Assembly (NCBI GenBank): GCA_020631735.1
Contig: CM036223.1
Coordinates: 13,765,356 to 13,829,355, forward strand
DNA length: 64,000 nt
Reading direction: 5' to 3'
From: Saccharum officinarum
Taxonomy: Eukaryota > Streptophyta > Magnoliopsida > Poales > Poaceae
Of the stretch, positions 32,162 through 44,230 are shown piece by piece. Both the position numbers and the translations under genes were made by a program. The notes beneath the pieces are model-generated. The model ran no database searches and was not told the DNA's origin. It saw nothing but the letters and a program-made list of their open reading frames with translations. Numbering within the stretch: the first letter of the stretch is position 1; every line of letters starts with the position of its first letter.

Positions 32162-34073
32162 TGAAAGTCCTATGTTTGGTGTTGGTAATTAGTGACAATG
32201 CCTAAGTACTAATCCATGCCTAAGTTGTATGTAGCATATGAGGATTAGTACACTCCAAGGTGGTGGCAAGATGGACATGGTGATCATGATGGCCACACTT
32301 GGATTTGGACGCAACCCTACGTGATCAAGGCAAAGGTATATGCTTAAGGGTTGTGTTTTAGTAACCAAGACACCTAGTGGGTGTGGTTACATTATAGGAT
32401 AGATAGCCGTACTATAAAGAGGGGAATGACGCGGCTATTGAACTCCTAAGTGCCTCTAGATGTACATTTCATGATCATATGCATTTGGATAGAACTAATA
32501 ACGCCTCGAAAAATGATTGTGAAAATGCTAACACACATGCACATGGTGATGTTCACTTGGTGATGTTAGCACATTTACGACGGCGTTGGAGTTTGAGCGG
32601 TAGAGAGGGTTTGGGGTCTTCTCTCCCTCCCGCCGAGCGTGCGAGCGCGGGATTCAGGCGATTTCGGGGATATGAAATGCCTATTTTCCACTACGCCGGA
32701 AGTCGGAAAAAGAAACGGAAGCGAACGGAGGTCACAATGATGACCGGACGCTGCACGGACGCGGTCACGGTGTGACCGGACGCGTCGGTCAGTGTCCAGT
32801 GTCTGCGTGTTTTTCAGTTGTTTGATCGGACGCGAGGCGCGTCCGTCACAGGCGACCGGACGCGTCCGGTCGTCCAGGAGCTTACTGGACTCCGACCGGA
32901 CGCGGGCACTGTGGCGTCCGGTCAGTTCTTCAGCGCGTCCGGTCGCTGTTCGTTTTGCGCGACTCAGTGCTGACCGGCGCGTCCGGTCAGTCACGGGACC
33001 GGCGCGTCCGGTCGTGACCAGCGCGTCCGGTCGTTGCGACCGGCGCGTCCGGTCAGTGTTTCGAAAAAGAAGCCGTTGCGCGACCGGCGCGTCCGGTCCA
33101 CGCGACCAGCGCGTCCGGTCAGCGCGAATTGCGTCTGTTCAAGTTTCTAACGGCTATATTCGAAGGGGTACGTCTATAAATACTCGTTGGCCGGCTCAAG
33201 GCTCTCTCTCTCGGACATTTGACATACTTGTGAGCACTTTGAGCTAAGCAACTCCCCTCCACTCATCTCTCTTGCTTCTTTGCATATTCGAAGTGAGATT
33301 GAGTGATCCAAGTGCATTTGCATTGTGAGATTGCATCTAGTTGGCACTTGGTGGTTGATTTGCTGCGGGATTCTTGTTTCTCTTGGTGGTTGCCGCCACC
33401 TAGACGGCTTGGAGCAGCTTGGAGGCGTTGGCAAGAGTTGGTGATTGTTCTTGGCCACCTCCGGTGATTGTGAGGGGTTTGTGCCTACCTCGGCGAAGCG
33501 CCAAAGGCAACATTAGTATATTGCTCGTGTCATTGCAACCTTTTGCCATTTGGTAGGTTCTTGTGGCGCCTTTTGAGAGGCTCGGTGTGACCGATTAGCC
33601 ACCGAACCACGTGGTGAAGAGGGACACAACGGGGACTAGCGTGCCGGCAAGCACGTGAACCTCGGGATAAATCTTCGTGTCATCACTTTCATATTGTGAT
33701 TGATTGATCCCGGTGTTCGGTGTCTTGGTATTCATTGTTGATCATATTGGTTGGCTCAATACTTCGCCCCTCGGTGAAACCCTCCTAACTCAACTCCGCA
33801 TTACTTTCTTAGTTATCTTTGCTAGCTAGTTAGCTTTGCTAGAGTAGCTCGTTTGTGTAGCTTGCTAGTTGTAGTGTAGTTACCTTCTCGGTTTGACTTG
33901 TGGGTTGAGTGCAATTACACTAGAATTGTGAATTGGATAGGTGGCTTGCAAACACTCCGTAGGCTAAGCAAAACTCGCATCTCGCTATTTGTTGTATTGA
34001 TAAACTTGTTTAGCTTGTCTTTGTAGAAATTTTTAAAAGGCTATTCACCCCCTCTAGCCATCAAGACCTTTCA
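32162..34073 (+). repeat. 5' LTR of Sirevirus B, 1912 bp
   Basis: It starts TGAAAGTCC and ends GACCTTTCA, so the ends form a short inverted repeat. TATAAATA at about 33175 gives a probable transcription start near 33205. Upstream of it, 32741-33121 holds a dense series of GACCGG / CGTCCGGTC half- and full palindromes. Compared with the 3' LTR the differences are largely single-base gains and losses. Confidence 0.95.
32741..33121. promoter_or_regulatory. Palindrome cluster upstream of the TATA box (5' LTR)
   Basis: The full 18-base palindrome GACCGGACGCGTCCGGTC is intact at 32854-32871. A second copy at about 32774 has lost one C. About ten further GCGCGTCCGGTC-type elements follow at irregular spacing. 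The same cluster is at 41217-41600 in the 3' LTR. Location just upstream of the TATA box suggests a regulatory role; that is inference. Confidence 0.7.
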
Positions 34074-34075
34074 AG

Positions 34076-34087
34076 TGGTATCAGAGC
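34076..34087 (+). promoter_or_regulatory. Primer-binding site of Sirevirus B
   Basis: TGGTATCAGAGC starts two bases after the LTR end and is complementary to the 3' region of initiator tRNA-Met, the standard Sirevirus primer. Confidence 0.95.
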
Positions 34088-34127
34088 CGTGGTCACCATT
34101 TGTAAGGCTTAACAACCTCGGTGTAAG

Positions 34128-36260
34128 ATGGCTCAAGTTATGTTCAATCATGTTAATGGCAAGCCTCCATTCTTTGATGGCGTCTCTTCCTTTGATCATT
34201 GGAAAAGGAAGATGAAGCAATATCTAGGCAATATACATGAGAAGGTTTGGGATGTGACCAAAGAAGGATACGTCATTCTTGATGAGGAAAACCTCACTCC
34301 CAATGACCGCATCAACAAACAATGCAATACGGCGGCACTTGACACAATCTATCGTGCCATTGATGATAAAGTATTTGAGCAAATCAAAGATCTTGAAAAG
34401 GCAAATGAGCTTTGGATAAGGCTTGAAGAAAATATGAAGGTACTTCAACGGTAAAAAGTGCCAAACTATATATGCTCAAGGACAAGTTCTCCACATTCAA
34501 GATGAAGGATGATGAATCCATCCCGGAGATGTTCTATAGGCTCCAAGTCATTGTCAATGATCTCAAGGGGCTTGGGGAGAAGGTTGAGGACAAGGACTTC
34601 TCACACAAGTTCTTGATGTGCTTACCCAAGAAGTTTCCACCTTGAGAAGAATGATCTTTAGAGAGGGATTGGACAAGGTCAAACCAACCAATGTGCTTGG
34701 AGATATAATGACCGATGCCCAATACAATGATGATGAAGATGAGGTAGAAGAGAAGAAGGAGACCAAGGTCAAGCAAGAAAAGCCCATTGCATTCAAGGCT
34801 TCATCCTCTAAGGGCAAGAGCAAGGTAGAAAGTGATGATGATGATCCATTCGATGATGAGACCATGGCCCTCCTTGTGCACAAGATGGGAAGGTTCATGA
34901 AGAAGAAAGGATATGGGGCAAGGAAGAGAGAGACACTATAAAGGCAAAGACCCTTTGCTATAATTGCAATAGCCCCGATCACATAGTGGCGGATTGCCCC
35001 TATGAAGATAAGAGATTTCATAATGGGGACTTGAAGCTCAAGAAGAACAAGAAGGATAAGAAAGAGAATGAGAAGAAAGCAAAGAAGAACTTCACTTTCA
35101 ACAAGAAGAAGAAGGGTGGTGGTTATGTAGTCACTTGGGATAGTGACAACTCGATAGTGATGATGATGAAAGCTCTAGTGATGATGAGAGGATCACTCGA
35201 CGAGCCACTGCAAACATCGCCCTCTCCAACAAGCCATCCATCTTCGACACTACATCAACATGCCTTATGGCCAAGCCTACCAAGGTAAAACATGATGATA
35301 GTGATGATGATTCTTGTGCTAGTGATGATTGTAGGAGTGATGATGAGGAGGATGAGGACTACTCCAAGGATGATCTATTAGGCATAATAGATCAAATGAG
35401 CAAGGGCTACAAGAGGACAACCAAGAAATACAAAATCTTGGAACAAGAGCTCATTGCCAAGAGCAATGAAAATGATGCCTTGATGGAGGAGCTTGTTGCT
35501 CTCAAAAGAGTAAGGAGTGCAAAGGAATTGAACAAGAGCTCAAAGCTCTTAGGAAATCCTTTGATGAGCTAGAGGCTTCTCGTGAGTGTCTAAAGGAAGA
35601 CCACGAGGATCTTGAAATTGCTCACACTAGGCTTAAGGAAGCCCACTCCACTCTACTTGAGCTCATCAAGGAAAAGGACTTAAGTTGGAGAAGTTCATGA
35701 AGGAAGCTAAGGAGGAGCAAGTGATTGTCACTTGTGATATTGGACTAACATGTGATATTATTGATGATTCTTTATTTGTTAGTCCTACTAATGCTTCATG
35801 TAGCTCATCATCATCCACCACAACCAACTCTACCTCTACTACTAGTGATTCATCACTTGTGGTTGAGACTCTCAAGAGAGAGGTGGATGATCTCACCCGC
35901 GCATTAGGCAATGCCTATGGTGGGGATGCCCGCTTGCTAAAATGCTTGGGTAGCCAAAGGTTCTCTCTTAACAAAGAGGGATTGGGCTATACTCCCAAGA
36001 AGGGCAAGGCGGCCTTTGCTACTCCAAAGCCTCGCTTTGTGAAGGGCAATGGTCGTTATTGCAATAGATGCAAGCAAGTTGGGCATCTAGAGATTAATTG
36101 CAACAAAATGAATAAGAACAAGAAAAATGCTAATGTACCTTACATTCCTTTTGATTCTTGTTATGTGCTTACCAAGGGTGAGAAAGGTGTGCATGCTAGG
36201 TTTGTTGGTACACCAATTGTGGCCCAAAGAAGAAGGCCATTTGGGTACCAAAGAGCTTAG
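34128..36260 (+). pseudogene. Sirevirus B gag
   Basis: It starts at ATG 34128 (MAQVMFNHVNGKPPFFDGVS), 40 bases after the PBS. The UBN2-type gag core follows (FDHWKRKMKQYL, NTAALDTIYRAIDDKVFEQI). The frame changes near 34440 and again near 34620, and the gag continues with STLRRMIFREGLDKVKPTNV, an acidic stretch and a first zinc knuckle CYNCNSPDHIVADC (about 34955-35000). A Lys-rich part, an Asp/Ser-rich part, a coiled-coil region (KILEQELIAKSNENDALMEE, 35430-35570) and a second knuckle CNRCKQVGHLEINC (about 36060-36100) follow. Changes of frame near 35130, 35270, 35550 and 35680 are all between well conserved segments, consistent with single-base indels. Confidence 0.88.
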
Positions 36261-36319
36261 TGACTAATCTCCAAGGACCCAAACAAGTATGGGTACCTAA
36301 GAAACATTAATTTGTTTTG

Positions 36320-39300
36320 TAGGTTAATTACAAGGCCGGAGGAAGGCATTGGGTGCTTGATAGTGGGTGCTCTCAACATATGACCGGTGATTCAAGAATG
36401 TTCAACTCTCTCAAATCAAATGATAGTGGCATTGATAGCATCACATTTGGTGACAATAGCAAGGGTGATGTAAAGGCTCTTGGAAGGATTGCAATCTCAA
36501 ATGATCATAGCATCTCCAATGTGCTACTAGTTGAAAAGCTCAATTTCAACTTGTTGTCGGTTGCTCAATTGTGTGATCTCGGTTTCAAGTGCATATTTGG
36601 TGTTGATGATGTGGAGATAGTTAGTGTTGATGGCTCTAACTTGATCTTCAAAGGCTTTAGATATGAGAATCTATACTTGGTTGATTTCAATGCTAGTGAC
36701 ACTCAACTTTCAACATGTTTGCTCACCAAATCAAGTATGGGTTGGTTATGGCATAGAAGACTTGGTCATGTTGGCATGAAGCAATTGAACAAGTTAGTGA
36801 AGCATGACTTAGTTAGAGGCTTGAAGGATGTCACATTTGAGAAGGATAAGCTATGTAGTGCATGTCAAGCCGGAAAGCAAGTAGGCAACACTCATCCATT
36901 GAAAAGCATTATGAGTACTTCCAAGGCATTTGAGTTGTTGCACATGGATCTATTTGGGCCAACTACATACACAAGCATTGGTGGCAACAAGTATGGTTTT
37001 GTGATTGTGGATGATTTCACTAGATACACATGGGTATTCTTTCTTGTGGACAAGAGTGATGTATTTGACATATTCAAGAAGTTCATCAAGAGAGTACAAA
37101 ATGAGTTTGAGACCACAATCAAGAAAGTAAGAGTGACAATGGAAGTGAGTTTAGAACACAAGAGTTGATGAGCTATGTGAGAGCTTGGAATCAAACATCA
37201 ATTCTCGGCCAAGTATACACCTCAATCAAATGGCCTAGTTGAGAGGAAAAATAGAACCTTAATTGATATGGCAAGATCAATGTTGAATGAGTATAATGTA
37301 AGTCATTCATTTTGGGCGAAGCAATCAACACGGCTTGCTTCTATAGCAACCGCCTCTATTGCCACAAGTTTCTAGAGAAGACATCATATGAGATCTTAAA
37401 TGGAAGAAAGCCCAACATTGCATACTTTCGGGTATTTGGTTGCAAATGCTACATCTTGAAGAAGGGCACTAGATTGAGCAAGTTTGAGAAGAAATGTGAT
37501 GAAGGATTTCTACTTGGTTACTCAACTACTAGCAAAGCTTATAGAGTTGGAATTTGGGCTAGTGTTACTTGAAGAAGTGCATGATGTTGAGTTCGATGAA
37601 ACAAATGGCTCTCAAGATGAAGAAGATAACTTGGATGATGTGAGAGGAACTCAATTGAGTAATGCTATGAAAGAAATGGATATTGGTGATATTAGACCAA
37701 AGCAAGTTATTAATGTAGATGACAACAAAGATCAAGTGCTCCAAAGTCCAATCACTCAAGCTAGTGGTTCTCTAATGCAAAATCAAGCTAGTACATCATC
37801 TCAAGTGCAACAATCACAAGATTCATTCATCTCCAACTCATGATCAACATCAACATCCAAGCAATCAAGTCCAAGTGCTTCAACCAACTAACATTGCAAG
37901 AGACCATCCATTGGATTCCATCATTGGTGACATAGAGGAGTTCAAACTAGATCAAGATTGGCATCAATTTGTGCTCACTCATCTTTTGTATCAATGGAAG
38001 AACCCAAGGACATTGATAAAGCATTGAGAGATCCGGATTGGGTAAATGCAATGCATGAAGAGCTCAACAACTTCAAGAGAAATGAAGTATGGGAACTAGT
38101 TGAAAGGCCTAAGGATCACAATGTCAAACAAGATGGGTCTTTCGCAACAAGCAAGATCAAGATGGGATAGTAGTAAGGAACAAAGCAAGACTAGTGGCTC
38201 AAGGTTACACACAAATAGAGGGTCTTGACTTTGGTGAAACTTATGCCCCGGTTGCAAGATTGGAAGCAATTAGGATCTTACTTGCCTATGCTTGTGCTCA
38301 CAATATCAAGCTATATCAAATGGATGTGAAGAGTGCATTTCTCAATGGGTACATTCAAGAGGAAGTGTATGTGGAGCAACCTCCCGGTTTTGAAGATGAC
38401 AAGAAACCCAATCATGTATACAAGTTGAGAAAAGCTTTGTATGGATTAAAGCAAGCACCTAGAGCATGGTATGAAAGATTGAGGGACTTCTTGCTATCCA
38501 AAGGATTTGTCATGGGCAAAGTTGATACAACACTATTCACCAAGAAGATTGGGAAAGACTTATTTGTATTGCAAATATATGTTGATGATATCATATTCGG
38601 TTCAACCAATCAAGATTATTGTGATGAGTTTGGGAAAATGATGGCAAAGGAATTTGAAATGTCAATGATTGGTGAACTTAGTTTCTTTCTTGGACTTCAA
38701 ATCAAACAAATGAAGGAAGGAACATTTGTAAGCCAAACCAAGTACATCAAAGATATGCTCAAGAAGTTTGGAATGGAAGATGCAAAGAGTATTACAACCC
38801 CAATGGCACTAGTGGAAGTTTGGATAGTGACAAGAGTGGCAACATGGTGGATCAAAAGCTATATAGATCAATGATTGGTAGCCTACTCTATGTGACGGCA
38901 TCAAGGCCCGATGTGATGTTTAGTGTATGTATGTGTGCAAGATTTCAAGCCTCACCAAGAGAAAGTCATTTGAAGGCAACAAAGAGAATATTGAGGTACT
39001 TAAAGCATACACAAGATGTTGGATTGTGGTATCCCAAAGGTGCAAGTTTTGAGCTAGTTGGATATTCGGATTCCGACTATGCCGGGTGAAGAAAGAGCAC
39101 TTCCGGGACATGTCAATTGTTGGGAAGATCACTTGTCTCATGGTCATCCAAGAAGCAAAATAGTATTGCACTATCTACAGCCGAAGCCGAATACATCGCC
39201 GCGGGTAGTTGTTGTGCACAAATCTTGTGGATGAAGGCAACATTGAAGATTTTGGAATCAATTTCAAGAATGTGTGCTATGTGACAATGAAAGTGCCGTG

Positions 39301-39509
39301 AAGCTAACTAACAATCCGATTCAACATCAAAGAACAAAATATTGATGTTCATCACTTTATTAGATCATCAACAAAAGGGTGACATCGCTATTGAGAGTGT
39401 GGGCACCGAAGATCAATTAGCCGATCTATTCACCAAGCCACTTGATGAGAAGAGATTTCACAAGCTAAAGAATGAGTTGAACATACTTGACTTCTCCAAC
39501 ATGAGTTGA
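36320..39509 (+). pseudogene. Sirevirus B pol: protease, integrase, RT, RNase H
   Basis: Protease: LDSGCSQHMTG at 36354 and NLLSVAQLCDLGF. Integrase: HRRLGHVGMKQLNKL ... CSACQAGKQ (HHCC, about 36750-36880), DLFGP and DDFTRYTWVFFL. At about 37135 one base is missing before the conserved DNG motif and the frame shifts; the rest of the core (QFSAKYTPQSNGLVERKNRT) is near 37200. Further shifts occur near 37310 and 37550. [56 protein letters not shown] and YVDDIIFGS (about 38578-38604). A shift near 38810 leads into RNase H (GSLLYVTASRPDVMFSVCMC, YSDSDYAG, LSTAEAEYIAAG), which after two further changes near 39240-39350 ends at TGA 39507-39509. There are few in-frame stops apart from those caused by shifts. 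Confidence 0.92.
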
Positions 39510-40632
39510 TGCACCCATATATGACATGCCTCTCCTTCGAGCCCAAGGTATAATTGGTTGACATGTCATACATTCTATGCTAAGGATTTGTTTAGTGCAT
39601 CTAGTCATAATTTATATGTTCTAGGCTCATTCATGAAAATCAAATGAATTTGAAGTTTATATGGTACCACTATTGTTTCCATGACTTGTATGATCTAGTG
39701 GTAGCAATATTAAGTAGCTTGTGATCCTAAGTGTTTAATCTAGATCACTTGTCTAAATATTTGCTTCAACATGGTGCATGATAACCCTTCTAGTGAGGTG
39801 TGAAGAAGCTTGCCCTTGGATCAAACCGAAGTATTTTATTTATGCAAGCAATCTAGGTTGAATCACAAACTTGATCCTCACCCCATATTTCAACATGATA
39901 ATCTATCTAAAGTTTGTCCCTTGTGGTCATTGGTGCCAAAGGGGGAGAAAATGTAGTTCACAAAGATAGAACTCGAAGGGGGAGAAAAATATTGTTCACA
40001 AAGAAAGATTCTAAAAGGGGAGATTTGGTAAAAGAAGGGGATCAACTAAAACTTTGAGCACACAAGTAGGGGGAGCAAGCTCTTAAACATGAATGTTGCA
40101 TTTCTTTGTGCACTTCATATGTATGATGCATAGTTATATATTTCTTTTTCTCCGATACTTTGCTTGTGTGATGTTTTTGCTAGTATACAATTGAATGGTG
40201 TATTGAAGTACTAGCATGAATAGGAAGTAGTTAGATTTCTCGTGCTTCATGTTTTTCAACTAGAGCCTTGCTTATAATGTTGATCTCACGAGGTTCTAGT
40301 TATGTTTGTGCTTTTCCAAGCGGTTCTAACTACACAAGGTGCTAAGATGGTGTTTATCGCTACTCCGATGGTATCACGCTTCAAAGGTCTATAATCTAAA
40401 ACACTTAGCACCTATTGATAGTCAATGCTCCTATATTATCCTATCTAAGCATGTGTGCTTCCTAAATCCAAACATATGGCATACATGTAGGAGGAGCCAT
40501 TGCTATCAATTTGAATTCATGATCACTTGTCCATACTTCTTACACATGGTAATATACTTGGACAATGTGACATGGATTCAATCAAAATTTTATTATAACA
40601 TCTTTGTGAAAGGGTTGTCACCAATTACCAAC
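39510..40632 (+). other. Post-pol region of Sirevirus B with repeated polypurine tracts
   Basis: There is no coding frame of note, so no env-like gene here. Polypurine runs similar to the real tract occur at 39938-39951 (AAAGGGGGAGAAA), 39975-39989, 40013-40024, 40031-40041 and 40065-40079. Multiple tracts of this kind are described for Sireviruses. Confidence 0.75.
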
Positions 40633-40642
40633 AAGGGGGAGA
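40633..40642 (+). promoter_or_regulatory. Polypurine tract adjoining the 3' LTR of Sirevirus B
   Basis: AAGGGGGAGA sits one base before the LTR start TGAAAGTCC (40644), the proper place for plus-strand priming. Confidence 0.9.
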
Positions 40643-40643
40643 T

Positions 40644-42558
40644 TGAAAGTCCTATGTTTGGTGTTGGTAATTAGTGACAATGCCTAAGTACTAATCCCAT
40701 GCCTAAGTTGTATGTAGCATGAGGATTAGTACACTCCAAGGTTGGTGGCCAGATGGACATGGTGATCATGATGGCCACACTTGGATTTGGACGCAACCCT
40801 ACGTGATCAAGGCAAAGGTATATGCTTAAGGGTTGTGTTTTAACCAAGACACCTAGTGGGTGTGGTTACATTATAGGATAGATAGCCGTACTATAAAGAG
40901 GGGAATGACGCGGCTATTGAACTCCTAAGTGCCTCTAGATGTACATTTCATGATCATATGCATTTGGATAGAACTAATAACGCCTCGAAAAATGATTGTG
41001 AAAATGCTAACACACATGCACATGGTGATGTTCACTTGGTGATGTTAGCACATTTACGACGGCGTTGGAGTTTGAGCGGTAGAGAGGGTTTGGGGTCTTC
41101 TCTCCCTCCCGCCGAGCGTGCGAGCGCGGGATTCAGGCGATTTCGGGGATATGAAATGCCTATTTTCCACTACGCCGGAAGTCGGAAAAAGAAACGGAAG
41201 CGAACGGAGGTCACAATGATGACCGGACGCTGCACCGGACGCGGTCACGGTGTGACCGGACGCGTCCGGTCAGTGTCCAGTGTCTGCGTGTTTTTCAGTT
41301 GTTTGATCGGACGCGAGGCGCGTCCGGTCACAGGCGACCGGACGCGTCCGGTCGTCCAGGGAGCTTACTGGACTCCGACCGACGCGGCACTGTGGCGTCC
41401 GGTCAGTTCTTCAGCGCGTCCGGTCGCTGGTTCGTTTTGCGCGACTCAGTGCTGACCGCGCGTCCGGTCAGTCACGGACCGGCGCGTCCGGTCGTGACCA
41501 GCGCGTCCGGTCGTTGCGACCGGCGCGTCCGGTCAGTGTTTCGAAAAAGAACCGTTGCGCGACCGGCGCGTCCGGTCCACGCGACCAGCGCGTCCGGTCA
41601 GCGCGAATTGCGTCTGTTCAAGTTTCTAACGGCTATATTCGAAGGGTACGTCTATAAATACTCGTTGGCCGGCTCAAGGCTCTCTCTCTCGGACATTTGA
41701 CATACTTGTGAGCATTTTGAGCTAAGCAACTCCCCTCCCACTCATCTCTCTTGCTTCTTTGCATATTCGAAGTGAGATTGAGTGATCCAAGTGCATTTGC
41801 ATTGTGAGATTGCATCTAGTTGGCACTTGGTGGTTGATTTGCTGCGGGATTCTTGTTTCTCTTGGTGGTTGCCGCCACCTAGACGGCTTGGAGCAGCTTG
41901 GAGGCGTTGGCAAGAGTTGGTGATTGTTCTTGGCCACCTCCGGTGATTGTGAGGGGTTTGTGCCTACCTCGGCGAAGCGCCAAAGGCAACATTAGTATAT
42001 TGCTCGTGTCATTGCAACCTTTTGCCATTGGTAGGTTCTTGTGGCGCCTTTTGAGAGGCTCGGTGTGTGACCGATTAGCCACCGAACCACGTGGTGAAGA
42101 GGGACACAACGGGGACTAGCGTGCCGGCAAGCACGTGAACCTCGGGATAAATCTTCATGTCATCACTTTCATATTGTGATTGATTGATCCCGGTGTTCGG
42201 TTGTCTTGGTATTCATTGTTGATCATATTGGTTGGCTCAATACTTCGCCCCTCGGTGAAACCCTCCTAACTCAACTCCGCATTACTTTCTTAGTTATCTT
42301 TGCTAGCTAGTTAGCTTTGCTAGAGTAGCTCGTTTGTGTAGCTTGCTAGTTGTAGTGGTAGTTACCTTCTCGGTTTGACTTGTGCGGTTGAGTGTCAATA
42401 CACTAGAATTGTGAATTGGATAGGTGGCTTGCAAACACTCCGTAGGCTAAGCAAAACTCGCATCTCGCTATTTGTTGTATTGATAAACTTGTTTAGCTTG
42501 TCTTTGTAGAAATTCTTAAAAGGCTATTCACCCCCCCTCTAGCCATCAAGACCTTTCA
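40644..42558 (+). repeat. 3' LTR of Sirevirus B, 1915 bp
   Basis: Starts TGAAAGTCC, ends GACCTTTCA. Intact palindromes at 41254-41271 and 41336-41353, TATAAATA at 41653-41660. It matches 32162-34073 throughout, with mostly one-base length differences. Confidence 0.95.
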
Positions 42559-44216
42559 GCCTGCTACTACTTAACCTGGCACGCGGGGCCTATCATCCAG
42601 CCGGTCCCACACGTCAGACAGATGGACACAGAGGAGAACGACGATCTTCTTCTACCTCCCGACGCCGGCAGAGGAGGGGGCCGGCCTTCGCGGCTCCGGC
42701 GAGGGGGGCTCCCCGACGGCGGCGACTAAGGGCAGCACGAGCTCCAACGTGCCCTTGCGCAACCGCAGAGCTACATGGCTCGGCCCGTGGTGGTCCCTAG
42801 CGCTGTGGCCACCGGAGTAAGCGGCGGCGACGGCGGCGGCCCGATGTCAGTGGCCTCCGGTGAAGGTCCAGGCCGGGGAAGAGGTGCCACGCGGGCGGCA
42901 TGGTGTGGCGAAGGTGGTGCGGCGGTCCGTTCGGGCAGAGGAAAGACGGAAGTAGGCGAACGTTGGTGGCCAGGGAGCTCGGCGGCGGCGCCCATGGCGG
43001 AGCGTGCTTGTGAGCTACTGCAGCGCAAGAGGGTGAGCGAAGAGAGGGCGAGAGCGAGTGAGAGACTGAGAGGGAGCTCGGGCGTTTGCTTTGGAGGAGC
43101 AGGGCGAGGCAGGATGCGTGTCAGTGGTGTGGGGCGCAAGCTCGCGCATGGCCGACACGCACTGGGCGCGTGTCACCCGTTGGGGCAATTCGTCGAGCGC
43201 GTGGCAGGTGCTGCTGTGGGTCGGTTGGGACGCCGATTTGGGCCATTTCCGAGCTGATCTGGGTCTTGGGCCTATAATAAAGTTTGCTCTCCTCCTAAAG
43301 CTCTACAACTTTGATTAAGGGTGCCAGGTCATTAGTGTCCCAGATTGGGAGATAATTAGCCCTAAAGTTGACAATGTCAGCGATTTGAAACCAACGAGCA
43401 ACAATCCAAAATGGGGGTCAAAATGAATTGCAATTGGTGCCATCTTCTTGTATGCTCTTTCTCATCATGTAAGCTCCAACTTTTACATTTGGACCAATTT
43501 AAGTTGCATAGCAAAATTTGGAGAACGCGAGATGCCAACCACATGACATTGAAATTCCAGACTTAGCCAAATTCGAGACTTCGAAAACAGCACTAAGTTG
43601 ATTCTTGTGAGCTCTATGTGACTAGGTTAGAGGCCAAACTAGCTCTTGACCATTAAACAAAGTTTGTTCTACACCAGATGAACTACAACTTTTGTTTAAG
43701 GTCAAAGCTCATAACTGGTACAGAAGTCAAACTTTCACTTTGGTCAAAGTATCAACTCGGTAAAGCCTAAACTAGGGTTTTAGGCCAATTGGGACATTTT
43801 CATGACTTTTGCTCAACATGAACCCTTCATGACTTTTGTTGTAGAGTTCATCTAGAGTCATTTGGGCAAAGTTGTAAAGCTTGGTTGATGATTTATAGTT
43901 CCATTAACTTAATGGGACAAATTCCAACAGGAATGGAACTTATCATTTCATGTGACTTTTTGATTCCAAACTTCATGAAACTTTTCTAGGGATCAATATA
44001 GATAGTTATTGATGTGAGACATGTGAAGATACTTTGATAGCAACACCCAAGCATATATCTTTTAATTGAGCCTATATGTAAGCGAGGGTGCAACATCCAA
44101 GTTTAGATTAGGGTTTATTTTCATAGGTTTGACTTTGGCATTCTCATCTCCACTAATCTATCATGTTAGAGCTTAAACCCACTACTTAATGAATGACAAA
44201 CACCTAGGGTGTTACA
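42559..44216 (-). repeat. 3' LTR (partial) of the large non-coding element
   Basis: This matches 52051-53706 with only scattered substitutions over about 1.66 kb. The remaining part of this LTR (equivalent of 48681-52050) is missing because Sirevirus B and then the assembly gap follow to the left. GC-rich 42560-43270 carries open frames in both copies (160 codons plus, 122 codons minus), without recognisable domains. Confidence 0.9.
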
Positions 44217-44218
44217 GC

Positions 44219-44230
44219 CCTCCCCCCTTA
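44219..44230 (-). promoter_or_regulatory. Polypurine tract of the large non-coding element
   Basis: On the minus strand TAAGGGGGGAGG lies two bases before the LTR start TGTAACACC, in the correct position and orientation. Confidence 0.85.

Larger units (their letters stand above)
32162..42558 (+). mobile_element. Sirevirus B (Maximus/SIRE-like Ty1/copia), 10.4 kb
   Basis: Two near-identical LTRs (32162-34073 and 40644-42558), PBS, two-knuckle gag, protease, integrase, RT and RNase H in copia order, and a polypurine tract. The LTR carries a cluster of GACCGGACGCGTCCGGTC palindromes and the 3' region several polypurine tracts, both described for Sireviruses. It is inserted in the 3' LTR of the large non-coding element: the sequence right of it, GCCTGCTACTACTTAACC, is continuous at 52051 with CCCGA before it. 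The left target duplication (GCCTG expected) is in the gap. Confidence 0.95.

Noticed and set aside
32479..33247. Frames of 98-165 codons within both LTRs of Sirevirus B, rich in Arg/Ser/Val from the palindrome array
   Set aside because: They arise from CpG-rich palindromes, differ between the two LTRs through one-base indels, and overlap the probable promoter.
39510..40632. env-like gene downstream of Sirevirus B pol
   Set aside because: The region has no open frame beyond about 110 codons and shows polypurine tracts and AT-rich non-coding text instead.
42775..43257. 160-codon plus-strand frame and 122-codon minus-strand frame in the GC-rich part of the LTR, repeated at 52265-52747
   Set aside because: The two copies are the same LTR sequence; frames are open on both strands because of high GC, the peptides are Gly/Ala/Arg-rich without domains, and they lie in a non-coding promoter-like part of the LTR.
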